Assembly: GCA_020631735.1 (NCBI GenBank) | Contig: CM036223.1 | Span: 54,426,456-54,490,455 of the forward strand | DNA length: 64,000 nucleotides | Source: Saccharum officinarum | Taxonomy: Eukaryota > Streptophyta > Magnoliopsida > Poales > Poaceae | Direction of reading: 5' to 3' | Part shown: positions 33,401 through 45,829 of the stretch, one piece after another | How positions within the stretch are numbered: position 1 is the stretch's first letter | Layout of the letters: each line of letters starts with the position of its first letter | Notes under the pieces: generated by a model | The model's database searches: none | What the model was told of the DNA's origin: nothing | The model's input: the letters and a program-made list of their open reading frames with translations, nothing else | Position numbers and translations under genes: made by a program

Positions 33401-36400
33401 GAATCCTTTATTTTCTTTGCGATTGTGATATCTCAGTTCTGCTCATTACCCACACTGTCTTTGGATGCTATACATGCTGGAAAGATGGTGTCATTTGTGT
33501 ACATTCCAATTTATGTTTACTTGTCTTTTTTCTTTTACTTTTTTGTAGGAGCATCCAAATATTGTTGTCCAGCTTGTCGACCTCATTGGTATCACATCAA
33601 TAATGGAGGTAAGTAGTTATTGAACTCATTCCCCATCTAGTTTGGCGAGTGCCTTTGGTTGGTGTTGTTCATCAAATTGATTGTAAAACAGGTGTTGATG
33701 AGATTGATTGGCGCTGATGAAACCATATACTCGAATTTCGCGGATACATTGCATTGGTTAGAGAATACAGATGTACTGGAAATGATTGTGGATAAATTTA
33801 GCTCATCAGTAAGTACACTTGATCACTTAGTAACATAGTGTTATACGACATTTGTTGGGCACTAAATCATGTCATTATTAAGCTGTACTTGCAGTGGTTA
33901 TGGAGGTTGGTTTGTTGTCTCAGTAGAATTCATGTTTTTTTTGGGTATATTGCTAGTAAAGGGCTCATATATCTATGCTGCCTTGACCAAACAGGACTCT
34001 CCTGAAGTGCATGCAAATGCCGCTGAAATCCTTTCTGCCGTAACTCGATGCGCCCCTCCTGGTCTTGCAGCGAAAATATGCAGCCCAAGGTTTGTCCTTT
34101 TCATTTAATTTTTGTGCAATCAGAAAATGCAACTTTTGTGCATCATATTGCTTCCTTTGTCAGCTATTATTATGTTCATTTTTCTTTACTTGTTCCTTGT
34201 ATCAGTTTTGTTGGTAGGTTGTTTCGTCATGCTCTTGAAGAGTCAAGACCAAAATCTGTTCTGGTTCATTCATTGTCAGTGTGTATATCTTTGTTGGACC
34301 CCAAAAGACTAGCATCAGCCTCATACCAAGCATTTAGAAGCAACTTAACTTACGGGACGCTGGTCACAGCCAGTCCAGAAACAGTTGATGGTATGCTGGA
34401 GAGTTTAGGTGAGTGCTCTGTGCTTGATTCTTTCTACTTAATGCTACTTGTATTGTTTATATGTTTTTCACTTGTTACACCCTTGCTTTCTGTCACACGC
34501 ATTCCCCTTGTCATGTGCACACCTGGCATGTTTAATGAAAATATGAAATGCTTGATTGCCTTTCGGAGGACTTACCAGTATACCTGTAATCACATCTTAG
34601 GTGACTTGCTGAAGTTACTGGACATTACTTCTGAAAATGTTTTGCCTACAACTTATGGATGTTTGCGTCCGCCTCTTGGAAAACACCGTTTGAAGGTACG
34701 CTCAGATGCTGTGGATCTCTTATTTTTAGTTTGAGCATATATGATTAGTTTTCTTTTGCTTAAGTCATTTTTTCCTCCTGAATAAATTATTCTTAACCTT
34801 CTAGTTATTTGATGGAAGCATTAATGCTGCCTAGGGATTTTTAGACTTTACTGTTATTTAATACCATGCATGAGGATATTGATGGGGTAATTTCTGAGAG
34901 AGAGATGCTTTCAATCTGAGTTTGATGGCCTCAACTGCTGTCCACCTTGCGTAACTCTGCAGTTAGGCCAGGCTCAGAAGGTCCAATTAATCGTTTCCTT
35001 CATTCAACGTGTCTCTTCAGAGCCCTTTCCTGTTTATTTTTGTTTTAATAAATTATACTTTTGTTTCTTTCAGATTGTAGAGTTCATCTCTGTTTTGCTA
35101 ACAATTGGTAGCGAAATTGCTGAGAAGGAGCTAATAAGCCAATCAGTGATAAAGCATTGCATTGATTTATTTTTTCTGTAAGTGGGCTACTGTGTGTTTT
35201 ATTCCTTAACAGTCACTGTTAATGGAAAATCCTCATACATTGCCTGGTGCTGCAGGTACCCTTATAATAACTTTTTGCATCATCATGTTGAGAACATTAT
35301 TGTTTCTTGCCTTGAGGTTAAAAGAAATCAATTGACTGACCATATCCTTAATGACTGCGGCCTTATCGGTAAAGTCCTTGCCGCTGAAAAAGGTCCATCT
35401 CTGCCAGTGGAGTCTAATGGGGTAAATCTATTTCTGGATACTTGTCATCTTGTTTTTTTTTTCTTTGATGGGCTATGTCGTCAGTATTTTGATTATGCCT
35501 TGTGTTTGTAGCCAACGTTACCGTCAGAAGGGAAAGAACCTCCAAGAATTGGGAATATTGGACACATAACTCGAATAGCGAATAAGCTCATTCAATTGGA
35601 AAATAGTAACAGCATGATCCAGAGTCACTTGCAGGTATTTCCAATTTATGTTTCATCTTTGGCCAACAATTTGGATCTGTTGTGTCATGTACTCATTTAC
35701 ATTTATAAACTTGTGTTTATAGGAGAACAGCGAGTGGGCTGTATGGCAAACAGATGTCCTGGTCAAACGCAATGAGGTGGAGAACGTTTACCATTGGGCA
35801 TGTGGGTGTGTTCTTTTCCCATCCTGGGCTTTCTGATTATTGTGTACACTGCTGAAACACTTGTGATTTATCTGTGGTAACTTCTATATTTCTTCCTGAC
35901 CGTTGGCTAATGTTTTATGCTGCAGCCGTCCAACTTCTCTACATGATCGTGGGAGGGATAGCGATGATGATGACTTCCGAGACAGAGACTATGATGTGGC
36001 AGCACTTGCTAATAATTTGAGCCAGGCATTTCGATATGGGATATACAGCAATGATGACATTGAAGAGGTGATTTTCGTCAGTTTTTTTAGCAATATTTTC
36101 TTGAGTTTGAACATCATGTTCTTTGGTAGCATGCTATAATTTGTAGAGTGGCATTTAGAAAAAAAAAGTGTGTTGAATTCCTGAATCTGTTATAATATCT
36201 TCACTGGTGCTGTTTTACAGCTAAACATTTCAACCATGTAAAAATAAAACCTTGGGATTGCCCCAGATAACTGTAATATACTATTATTACCTTCATTGCT
36301 AACATTATGCTGCTATCTATGTATAACATATTTCATGTTTGATTATTGCAGGCACAAGGATCCCACGAACGAGATGATGAGGTATGCTTACAGTACTATT

Positions 36401-37250
36401 TATGTAAATATTTCTATTATTTTACTTCAATACAGTCAATGTAAGATTGTTACATGGTCAATACTTTTGATTTGATAATTAAAAACATATTGTGTCATGC
36501 TATAACAGACATGTATTATCTATGAGCTTATTCCTGTGCATGTATTTCAGGATGTCTACTTTGATGACGAGTCAGCCGAAGTAGTAATATCTTCATTGCG
36601 TTTGGGGATGATCAGGACAGGTAATTAATATTTTTCAGTGACCTAAACTATCCTTACTACAAGTAAGATGGCTTATAGTGTGCACATTCTGCAGCAGTTC
36701 CCTCTTCACGAATTCAAACTGGTTTACATTTGATGGTGATAGAGGAATCAATGATCGCCTAGCTGCCTCTGTTCCTTCATCATCCCCCAATTCTGAAGAG
36801 ATTTCCTTGAACACGGAGGAAACTGATGAAGTGCTAACTGGTGAAACCACTGGCACCGAGTCACTGCTGGAAAGTGGATCCCTTGAAAATGGTCCTGTTG
36901 AGGAGGCCAAGGAACTAGCAGAAGTTGCTAACGACAGTGATGCTACCACGGTCAGTGAGAAAATTTTGTGTACAGAAGAGGATAGTGCATCCCATGAGCC
37001 TGAAACCTCTGAGCGGCCTGTGGAAGCTCAAGAGGGCCAGACTGCAGGTGCGGCTGAAGCATCAAGCACAGAGGGAGCAGCGAATGAACCTTGCAGCTCT
37101 TCTGAGCCTGGCAATGCCTTGTCTGAATCTGGTGACACTGATTGTCGCACTGCCAACTCATCTGAGCCTAATGAGATTGCCCATGAATCAGGATCACCTG
37201 CGGATGTTGATGATGAAAAGAAATCTGAGATTGCCACAACAAATGAATGA
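30499..37250 (+). CDS. SAPS-domain regulatory subunit of protein phosphatase 6 (PP6R-like)
   Basis: Nineteen exons: 30499-30537, 31466-31569, 32440-32526, 32621-32696, 32794-32868, 33028-33081, 33549-33608, 33692-33808, 33995-34089, 34206-34408, 34601-34695, 35074-35177, 35256-35421, 35512-35634, 35723-35805, 35926-36067, 36352-36381, 36551-36620, 36695-37250. The product begins MFWRMTGLSAAS. The helical SAPS domain spans about residues 40-500 (FTLEELLDEDEIIQECKA, YSNFADTLHWLENTDVLEM, HHHVENIIVSCLEVKRNQL). An acidic, Ser/Glu-rich tail follows. Family members hold the PP6 (Sit4-type) catalytic subunit and direct it to substrates. In exon 18 a run of G has four bases where the frame needs five (36606-36609). 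As written, exon 19 is out of frame and soon stops. With the expected frame the protein is about 759 residues. Exon 17 is only 30 nt. The start is chosen for its GCCGCC context. Confidence 0.9.
32170..32319. mobile_element. Stowaway-like MITE in PP6R intron 2
   Basis: 150 bp with inverted ends (CTTCCTCTGTCCCAAATTAT at left, ATAATTTGGAACGGAGGTAG at right) and a TA duplication at 32168-32169 and 32320-32321. Much of it could fold as one hairpin. Tc1/mariner-related non-autonomous family, common in grass introns. Confidence 0.9.
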
Positions 37251-38224
37251 AGCGTATGGGTTGGAATGGTACCACAAACCAAAGGCAGGATCGCCGATCT
37301 GATTCTTTTGCTGGTGAGCAATGCCACTTTGTTTTGCATTGCAAGCTCTGGAACCACGTACTACCATTCGGAAGCAGGGGTGCCCTACAATTTTAACGGT
37401 GCTGCTTTGCTATGAGCAGTCGATTGTTACTGCTTGGATGAGCATACTCGTGCAGCTGGGCACGCTCTGTTCTGGTCTCAGCTCATCACCATCCCACATG
37501 AACTTATTATGCCGTATTAGCTGGTGGTTGATGCACGGGGCGTTTAATTCATTTGGTGGTTCCTGATTTTGGCTCAGGGGGTTTATATTCTTTTGCTAGG
37601 GTACTCGAACTGTAATATCTGCAGTGAGTTTTTCCCTCAATTCTTATATTATCGTTCCTTTCTGATTAGCTGCCTTTGTAATTGTTATTTGTTCAAGTGC
37701 AAAATCTGCCACTCTTTGTTTCTTTAAAACATGTAGTAACATAAAAAAAAGGTACAAATGATTCTGGACGACCTGCTTAAGGCTGAGGCCAGCTTTGTAG
37801 CCATGGTGTGTCAGTGAAAGATCGGATTTTCTACGGCTTCTCGCATGAGTAGCAGGCTACTGCAAAACAGCCAAAATATCAGAGGTACACGCATCAACGA
37901 CCCGTGGAATGTAAAAGGCTATTAAAGCACGTAGGATGGAATATGGATAGATGAGAGGTAAAGGAATACATTTCTAAGTTTGAGGGGGAAATTAAACAAC
38001 AATGATAGAATTTGAAGTGGAAAATTATACCACAGTGTGAGTTCAAGGAACCTTTTCTTTTTCTAAATTTAAAAGGAAAAGTAAACTACGTTAAGCCTTT
38101 TTTTTTGAGCACGTTAAGCCTGTTTGGATGCTCATATATTCACCTCACCTCAATCTATGTGTGTTGGGGTGAATATATTGAATATATGGGTATCCAAACT
38201 GTTAAAGTGAATGTAAATGAACAG
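37251..38224. other. PP6R 3' UTR and intergenic DNA
   Basis: Probable 3' UTR up to about 37650. Nothing else recognised before the copia LTR. AACAG at 38220-38224 is a possible target-site duplication of that element. Confidence 0.4.
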
Positions 38225-38460
38225 TGATTTAGGAACAACTACTCATTTCATTGATCTCTTAGATATATATACATTGTCAAAAGGTGTCTCTTTATAGGGA
38301 AAAGATAACTGTTCACTGGGAACATACACAACCGAAGGGACATACCCCTTCGGGGATTACTAACTGCTAATCCTATGATTAACTACTAATCTATTCCTCT
38401 GGATGAGATCACCGTATGGCACGGAGAGGTGTCTGTTAGTACAGACATTGTTTCGTAACA
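38225..38460 (-). repeat. 3' LTR of the truncated copia element (236 bp)
   Basis: Minus strand TGTTACGAAACA to CCTAAATCA, TG...CA ends, preceded by the purine tract. Only one LTR is visible. Confidence 0.7.
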
Positions 38461-38512
38461 CTCGCCCTTGATCGAATCTTCCTTGAGATCAATGCAGCTA
38501 TAAGCTTGGATT

Positions 38513-38990
38513 CCTCGAAAAACCCTGTGGGAAAAATCTGAGGAATATGCATGTATAGATATGCCATAAAAACTCCTTTAAACCTTATAGAAAAAAAGGA
38601 GAAAATAGCATATATGAGTGTGAATTAAATAAACCACTATGTTTTTGATATCCCATTAAAAACCCCAGTGGGGAAAAATATTGGAGATACGACATATAGA
38701 TTGCTCCTCCAAAAACCTTTTTAGGAAAAATATGAGGATCAATATAAAATGATATGTCACTAAAACTCCTGTAAAACACAGTGGAAAAATTAGGAGGAAA
38801 TATGATGACATATTATTGGTATTGTCTCTTGGATAACTCACATGAAAAACCTTTTCAGGGAAAACCATGGATGAGTTGTGAGGGCAATATGTGTCTTTGA
38901 TATTTCCCACAAAAACCCCAGTAGGGAAAATAGGAAATATGGCACATGCTTATGTTAATATTACCTCATTAAAAACTTTAACAAGAAACC
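38513..38990 (-). repeat. Spaced AAAAACCC-AGTGGG-AAAA repeat array
   Basis: About eight units of plus-strand consensus AAAAACC(CC)AGTGGGGAAAA spaced 45-90 bp, for example near 38516, 38658, 38709, 38844 and 38909. Several have a self-complementary core such as ACCCCAGTGGGG. Spacers between units also resemble each other (GATATG, GGAGATAT). The array lies between RNase H and the 3' LTR, where similar motifs occur in other plant copia elements as far as I recall. Confidence 0.65.
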
Positions 38991-39049
38991 TCGTGAGTAA
39001 AACTTGTCAAAGAAAAGATGCTGGTACAGGTCTACATCTAGGGATGTCT

Positions 39050-40053
39050 CCCCCTGATTCTAGCAAATCTCGAAGTCGGCGCATACCAATTTCATATACT
39101 AATTTTTGAAATACAGAAGTTGGTAAAGACTTAGTAAATAGGTCAGCGAGATTAGCACATGACTTGATTTGTAAGATGTTTATTTTCTCACTTTCTTATA
39201 GTTCATGGGGATAAAACAATTTAGGAATATGCTTAGTGATATTGCTCTTTATGTAACCTGTTTGCATCTGTGTAACACAAGCAGAATTATCTTCATAGAT
39301 AATTGTAGGTGATTCAATTGCACCTAGACCACATGACTGTTGTATGTGGTTAATCATTCTGCGAAGCCATACATATTCTCGTGATGCCTCGTATAGAGCA
39401 ATAATCTTAGAATGATTAGTAGAGGTTGCTGTCAGAGTCTGCTTAGAAGACTTCCATAAAATAGTTGTACCTCCATGTAGGAATACAAATCCTGTTTGGG
39501 ATTTTCCGTTATGAGGATCAGATAAGTAACCAGCATCTGTATAACCAATCATACTGGGATCATGATTTTCTTGAAGAATAAACCAAGATCCTTTGTTCTA
39601 TTAAGGTATCTGAGGATACACTTCGCTCCCGTCCAATGACGGCGAGTTGGATCCGCACTATGCCTAGCTAGTAAGTTCACTGCAAATGCAATATCAGGCC
39701 TGGTGCAATTTGCAAGATACATAAGTGCGCCAATGACACTGAGATATGGGATTTCTGGTCCCAATATCTTTTCCCCAATATCCTGTGGTCTGAATGGATC
39801 TTTCCCTATTTCTAAGGTACGAACAACCATCGGGTTTTTAATAGGGTATGATTTATCCATATTGAATTTCTCCAATATTTTCTGGATATAAGTTGACTGA
39901 TGCACTAAAATCCCTGAAGGACGGTGCTCAAATTGTAAGCCTAGGCAATACTTGGTCTTACCCAAATCCTTCATCTCAAATTCTGTCTTCAGATGTTTGC
40001 GTGCTTCATCTATATCCTTTGGTTGCCAATGATATTTAAATCATCAACATACA
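39050..40053 (-). pseudogene. Copia reverse transcriptase/RNase H fragment
   Basis: At the gap edge YVDDLNIIGN (40053-40022) is the reverse transcriptase active-site box. Block 39974-39549 has MKDLGKTKYCLGLQFEH, YLSVIGALMYLANCTRPDI and CILRYLNRTKDLG. The frame shifts near 39550 into RNase H (39552-39196: KSQTGFVFLHGG, TATSTNHSKIIALYEASREYVWL, YEDNSACVTQM), with another shift near 39196 into the LADLFTKSLP tail. Confidence 0.88.
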
Positions 40054-40153
40054 NNNNNNNNNNNNNNNNNNNNNNNNNNNNNNNNNNNNNNNNNNNNNNN
40101 NNNNNNNNNNNNNNNNNNNNNNNNNNNNNNNNNNNNNNNNNNNNNNNNNNNNN
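40054..40153. other. Assembly gap of 100 N
   Basis: Exactly 100 N. Copia sequence on the left meets an eIF5B exon on the right, so whether the element really interrupts eIF5B cannot be decided from this sequence. Confidence 0.98.
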
Positions 40154-43100
40154 CCTATCAATCCGGCTCCTAACACGTGTCATCTCTTCCATAACAGCTT
40201 CCTTCAGTTTGTCTAAATCATCATCAGGTCCTAACACGTAAAGAGCTGTCCTGCAATTGCATGTCGAGACCCTGAAGAAAGCAATCGTTAATACACTGCC
40301 ATAAAACTTAGAAATGCCAAACTGAAAAACTGTATCCACCTGAGCAGATATTTTGACTCCTTGTGCAGCTCTGATCTCCTTATGATGTAGGTAGGTGCCC
40401 TGAAAGTACGAATTTTTAGGTGTATTACTTCAATTTGAAGCATTAAACTAAGAACAATTTAACACTGGTCAAATAAAAATGAATGGCATTCAAGTGACGT
40501 AAACTTGAATGGTCAAACCATATAACCACCTAAAAGTTGTCAACAAATCAAATGGCAGTTGGAAATTGTCTATGCATCATAGGTACACATGGTAATGTGA
40601 AAGTAGTATTCTTAAATGAATTGGGGTAACTGATGAAATACAGGAATGGCAAGGCCAGTGACACCAGTACAATCTTTTACAACATCCACTGCTCAAGAAT
40701 GTAGTCTTTAATTCTCTTGGTAGAGGAACTACACTTACACCAACTGTTTTGATTATTGAACTCCACAAAGAACATAAATCAAACCTATCTTTTTATGTAA
40801 TGATGGTTGGCTGTTCAAGTATTAGCTGCACCCACATTTTTTTCATTGGGTCCAATACCAGCAAAACCATAACATAACCCCACAATGGTGTTTACCAAAG
40901 ATAAGAGCAGTAACATCTGTGTGGCAGACCTACATCTACCAACCGAGGTGTAACCAATAGTAATCCTCCCAGAATAAAATGATTTTCACCCGACCATCCA
41001 AGAGTATCTTGCTGGGTGTGAATAGATATCCAAATAATCAAAGCTGCAACATTATCAGATACTCACCTTAACTCGAAGCTCTCTCAGGTGTGGTGTTAAC
41101 AAAGCCCTGACAGTTGTCACAATGGGTCCCTATATAAAAATACAAGAACATTAGGCATCTTAAAGTTCTGCTCCAATTTTAGCACTTAAATATAAATTAA
41201 AACACCTTCTACCTGCATGCCACAAACAACTATTTGATCTCCTTCATGCAGTATACCATTGACCAAAACAACATCAATTGTAGTACCATGACCTTCAATG
41301 ACCTTGACTTCCAGTACAGTACACTGAAGCAAAAGAAGAATATAATTAATAAGAATGCATTTTTCTGTAATGGCACAATAAAGATCAAAGTACATTACCT
41401 GGACTTCATCAACAAAAGTAAGTTTTTCTTCCATAGTCTTCTGTGCCCATTGAACCAACAATAGAGCAAATCAGGAATGCCTTCACCACTGGTAAGAGCA
41501 GTGCATAACATGTCAACGTAAAGATGGCAATAATATGAGGTGCGATGTAACATATGGTGCATAAAAATAGACGAAGCAGTAAGTTAATGACCAAACCTTA
41601 CAGCACTCGTAGGTACTATGTTAAAAGTATCTTCCATCTCCTTGTTCTTGTAGTACAAAGCAGTATTCACTCCTTGCATCTTGAACTGTGTAACAATCTG
41701 TTGGGCAACACAAGCACATGTTTTAATCATCGCACTGCATGATGGTTTTCTGCTAAAAAGAAAGGGAAACAAAGAATGTGATGCTCACTCACATCTGTAA
41801 GTCTCATATTGAACTCCCTCTTAACATCTTCATTTTGCTGTTTTAAAGCCTTCACAATAGGAGCATTTGGACATTTCTTCCAACCATAAAGACGATCAAC
41901 CTTTATAGAGTGAAAATAAACAGATTAAGTAATGAATAAGTAACAAAAATAGTAAGGAAAGCCAAAAGTCAAAGGGTAACTTCTAGAAAACATACCTTAT
42001 TCAAAGCAACAATGAACACTGCATCTCGACTCTTCAAAAGATTCAGGGATTCAATTGTCTGAGGTTCAAGCCCATGCATGATGTCAACAACCAAAATGGC
42101 AATATCACACAAACTTGAACCTCTAGAACGCAGATTACTGAAGGACTCGTGCCCAGGGGTATCAATAACAAGCAGGCCTGGAACCTTGAGTGTAGCATCA
42201 GCTTTCAACTCCCTAGTTCTCTCTCTAATGTTTTCAGTAGGGAAGTATGTCGCTCCAATCTGTTGGGTAATACCACCAGCTTCGCCTTCTTGCACATTAG
42301 TGCGTCTAATACAATCTAGCAGCTTTGTTTTGCCAGTATCGACATGACCAAGGATGCAGCAGATTGGTGATCTGAGGTCACTACCATTCTTAGAGTTATC
42401 CTCTTTGACAGGTCCTTTCTTTTTGTTCCTCTTAATATTTCCATTATTGGCACCACCACCATCAGTTTCACTCTTTTTAGACTCTGCAACAGGAGGGGCA
42501 AGCTTTTTGACAGCAAGCATCGCAGGTTGAGCTTTAGTATTTTCCTGCTTCTGGACAGGCTCAGTCTTCTTGACAACAGGCTTTGCCTCTTCCTCATCAA
42601 AAGCGCTTGTCTCAGGCAAGTTGACATCAATATCATCCCAGCTCTTTGCATCCCACTCATCCTCATCTTCCTCTTCTTCTTCTTCTTCTTCTGGTTTTGG
42701 CTCTTCAGTCTCCTGGTCAGGTTCAGTTTTCTCCTCGGATTCCTCAACCAGAGATTGTGATTCCTGATCCACAAGCACATATTCTTCCTCATCATTGTTA
42801 ACTTCATTGAGTTCTTCCTGTTGTTCTTCAACTACCTTTGCAGTCTCTGTGGCCTTTGGTTGAGCTTTCTTTTTCCTAGAATCGTATTGGCCTCTTCTTG
42901 GTCTCAGGGGCAGCACCCTCAGCCTTTTGGAGTTCACTCTGCTCAAGGAACTGTCTCCTCATGGCTTCTAACCTCTTCGCTTCCTCCTTCTGCTTCCCAG
43001 TCAAGAGCTTACCCTCCTGTTTCTTCTTGAGCAGCTTCTCCTTTTCCCTCTCCTTCTTCCTCCTCTTTGCTTCCTCTGCTTTCCTCTCCTCCTCCTCGCG

Positions 43101-44495
43101 TCGCAGCCGCTCTTCCTCCTCCTTCCGCAATCTCTCTTCCTCCTCTCTCTTCTGTCTCTCCTCAGCTTCCTTCCTCCTGGCAAGTGCTTCCTGCATCTCA
43201 CGAACATGTTTAGGGAGCTTCTTCATGTCAACCTTCCCTTTAGGTGCCTCTTTCTCCTTCTCCTCCTCCTTCTTAGCCTCCGCTCCCTTTGCTGCAGCTT
43301 TTTTCTCCTTCTCCTTTTCCTTCTTTTTCTTCTTCTTCTTGGCAGCAGCAGATTCCACCTCTCTTCCTTCCTCAGCTTTGTCCTCCGCATTACCATCCTC
43401 TGCAGCTCCAACGTCCTCCTTGGCCAATGCAGCAGATTGCGGTGCCTGCGCAGGCTTGTCCTCCTCCGCAGGAGGGACTCCATCAAGCTCAGCAAGAACC
43501 CTCTCCAACTCCTCTTCTTCCTTCGCTGTCCTTCCGCTTTTCTTCTTTTTCTTCTTCGATTTCTTCCCTTCAGCATCATCCACAGGGGCAGCAGCAGACA
43601 CAGTTCCCTCATCATTGGTGTCCTTGGGCTCAGGCTCCTCTGCAGGAGGCGGGCGGCCCTCTATCCCCGCAAGGATCTGGTGGATGTCCTCACCATCCAC
43701 ATCCATCGTAAACCCTCCCTTCTTTTTCTTCTTCTTTGATTTCTTTCCCGCGGCATCATCCGCATCAGGGGCAGCCACAGAATCCTGAGCTTTCACCTCC
43801 TCTGGCTCAGGCTCATCCGCGAGCTGAGGATCCTCCTCCATCCCCGCAAGGATCTCGTCGACGTTCTCACCATCCATCATAAACGTACCCTTCTTTTTCT
43901 TCTTCTTCTGCTGCTTCTTTGCAGCTGCTGCGGCAGTCACGGAGGGCTCCTCATCCTCCTCAGCCACAGGTGGGGGTGGCGGGGTAGGCTCGTCGTCCTC
44001 GTCTTTAGCAGGCACCGAGCGAGTCCCCTTGTCCTTCTTCTTTTTCTTTTTCTTGGACTTGCTGAAGTCGTAATCGATGTCGTCGTCGTCCTCGGCTGGA
44101 TCGTTGCTGGGCTCCGGCTCGGCCGCGGCAGCCGGGGCGGGGTCCTCCTCATCCTGGTCCTCGTCCTCCTCGCCGAGGGCGCTGAAGGCGCTGAAGGAAG
44201 CGGCGGGGGCGGCGCCCTTCTTCTTCTTCTTCTTGCCGGTGAAGACGAGGTTGACGGGCTCGTCGTCGTCGTCCTCGCCGGCGGCGGGCGGCGGCGGCGG
44301 AGGGGCTCGTAGTCGTCGTCGTCGTCGGGCGCGGCGCCCTTGCCCCCCTTCTTGCCCTTCTTGCCGCCCTTCTTGGGCTTCTCCTTGTCGGCGGCGGCGG
44401 GGGCGGGGCGGGCGCGGGCGGGCTGGGTCTTCCGCTTCGTCCTGCGGGAAGGAGTACTCGTCGTCGTCGATGGCGACGTTCTTCTTGCGCCCCAT
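40154..44495 (-). pseudogene. eIF5B translation initiation factor, 3'-truncated with several indels
   Basis: Minus-strand exons 44495-41996, 41900-41793, 41697-41597, 41488-41399, 41323-41213, 41129-41067, 40399-40340 and 40271-40154, all with proper GT/AG borders. MGRKKNVAIDDDEYSF is followed by a long Lys/Glu-rich N-terminal region, then the GTPase domain: [12 protein letters not shown] (near 42313-42350), DTPGHESF (near 42150), NKVD across the first intron. eIF5B is the GTPase that joins ribosomal subunits at the start codon. The reading frame is broken by a compensated pair between about 44430 and 44290, a 2-base loss near 42886, and single-base losses near 41464, 40263 and 40250. The C-terminal domains are missing beyond the gap. 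It is either a decayed copy or a poorly resolved contig end. Confidence 0.88.
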
Positions 44496-45596
44496 CGGCG
44501 GCGAGCTCGGAGACCCTAGGGTTTGGGCTGGGGGCGGGAGAGAATGCGGCGAGCGGGCGGGCGGACGGACGGAGATCGACGCGGCGGGGGCGAGGTGTGG
44601 AAGAGAAAGGAAAGCAAGGAAAACCCTACTTGCGTTTGCGTGGGTGATGATGCGATGCGATTGGAACTGGAATTGGGTTGCCAAACGGATTTGGGACTTG
44701 CAAATTTGAAGTTTTTTTTTGGTTTATTTCTGCAATCAAACACGATAGATATATATATACGTATAATATATAATATATATATATATTTTTATATATTTGG
44801 TATATGTAAATATATTAATTATATATATACAACAAAATATAATTATTTTTTACCATATTTAATGCTTATGCATGTGTAGATTATGTAGAAATCTTGTAAA
44901 ATTGGAATTTTGAAGATCTAAACAAAGACAAATTACAAGCGGCTTATAGAAACGTGTGGATTTGTTGGCTCCACTCCACACAATGCTACGTCCTCATGGA
45001 CCCTTGTATTTTCGAGGGACGAGAAAAAGAAAAAGAAGAAGATACATAACTCAAAGTCTAATGTAACTTAGACTTTCCAGGACTCATGGTAGCTTCTGGT
45101 TAGGATGTGTTTCGTTGGTAATGGCATTGCACCGTACCTTGCCACAGCTCCTCTACGGGTGAAGCTACATAGTAATTAGGTGGTGCAGATGCACCTCCTC
45201 TAAATTATAAAAAAGCAATCGTCACAATGATTTTCTCTCACAACAAAACAGCGTCAGCCGGCTTATCAGCAGCAAAAACCACCAACCGAACATCTAATGG
45301 TTATAATTAAAAATTTACTATATATGCATCCTCTATAATTTAAGATTGTGTACCCACAAGACAAGCACACCCCTCTCCAGTTAGCTCTAATTTCACCACA
45401 CCACTTCCTCTGACGAAGCTTAGGCATCTCGCACAACTGTCACAACCCCCTAGTTCATTTTTCGTAGCAAAATGTGTTCCACGCAAAGTGTGGCGAAGGT
45501 TTGGTTGATGTTTCGTTCGCCACAGCTGGGGCATGGACACCGGTGTGGCATGTCACACTCACAACACCGTCCAAACTCACCCTTAGTTATATGCTA
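44496..45596. other. eIF5B promoter/5' UTR and AT-rich intergenic DNA
   Basis: On the minus strand a telo-box (AAACCCTA) lies at 44517-44524, about 20 bp upstream of the eIF5B start, as is common for translation genes. TA-rich microsatellite-like sequence occupies about 44746-44860. No gene seen. Confidence 0.55.
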
Positions 45597-45826
45597 GGCC
45601 TTGTTTAGTTACCTTCTAAATTCTAAATTTTTACACTTTTCCCATCACATCAATCTTTAGACGCATACATGGAGCACTAAATGTAGATATAAAAAATAAT
45701 TAATTATACAACTTGTCTGTAATTTGCGAGACGAATCTTTTGAGCCTAATTAGTCCATGATTGGACACTAATTGTCAAATACAAACGAAATTCTAGATTG
45801 TAAAAAGTTGCAATCTAAATAAAGCC
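45597..45826. mobile_element. Tourist-like MITE, best-preserved copy
   Basis: Left end GGCCTTGTTTAG, right end reversed GGCTTTATTTAG, flanked by CTA on both sides (45594-45596 and 45827-45829). A 3-bp duplication fits PIF/Harbinger-derived Tourist elements. It contains GACGAATCTTTTGAGCCTAA, shared by other copies in this window. Confidence 0.75.
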
Positions 45827-45829
45827 CTA

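Larger units (their letters stand above)
38225..40053 (-). mobile_element. Copia retrotransposon 3' end, truncated by the assembly gap
   Basis: On the minus strand: reverse transcriptase C-terminal part, RNase H, a non-coding repeat region, a purine tract (AAGGGCGAG) and the 3' LTR at 38225-38460. The 5' three quarters lie in or beyond the gap at 40054. It is a different lineage from the other copia elements here, judged by its RNase H (YTDAGYLSDPHNGKSQTG). Confidence 0.85.

Noticed and set aside
40010..40339. Fusion of eIF5B and copia reverse transcriptase across the gap
   Set aside because: The two parts lie on different contigs joined by 100 N, so the apparent reading frame is an artefact.
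42898..43788. 296-codon Ser/Phe-rich plus-strand ORF
   Set aside because: Antisense of the Lys/Glu-rich eIF5B N-terminal exon. Composition explains the open frame.
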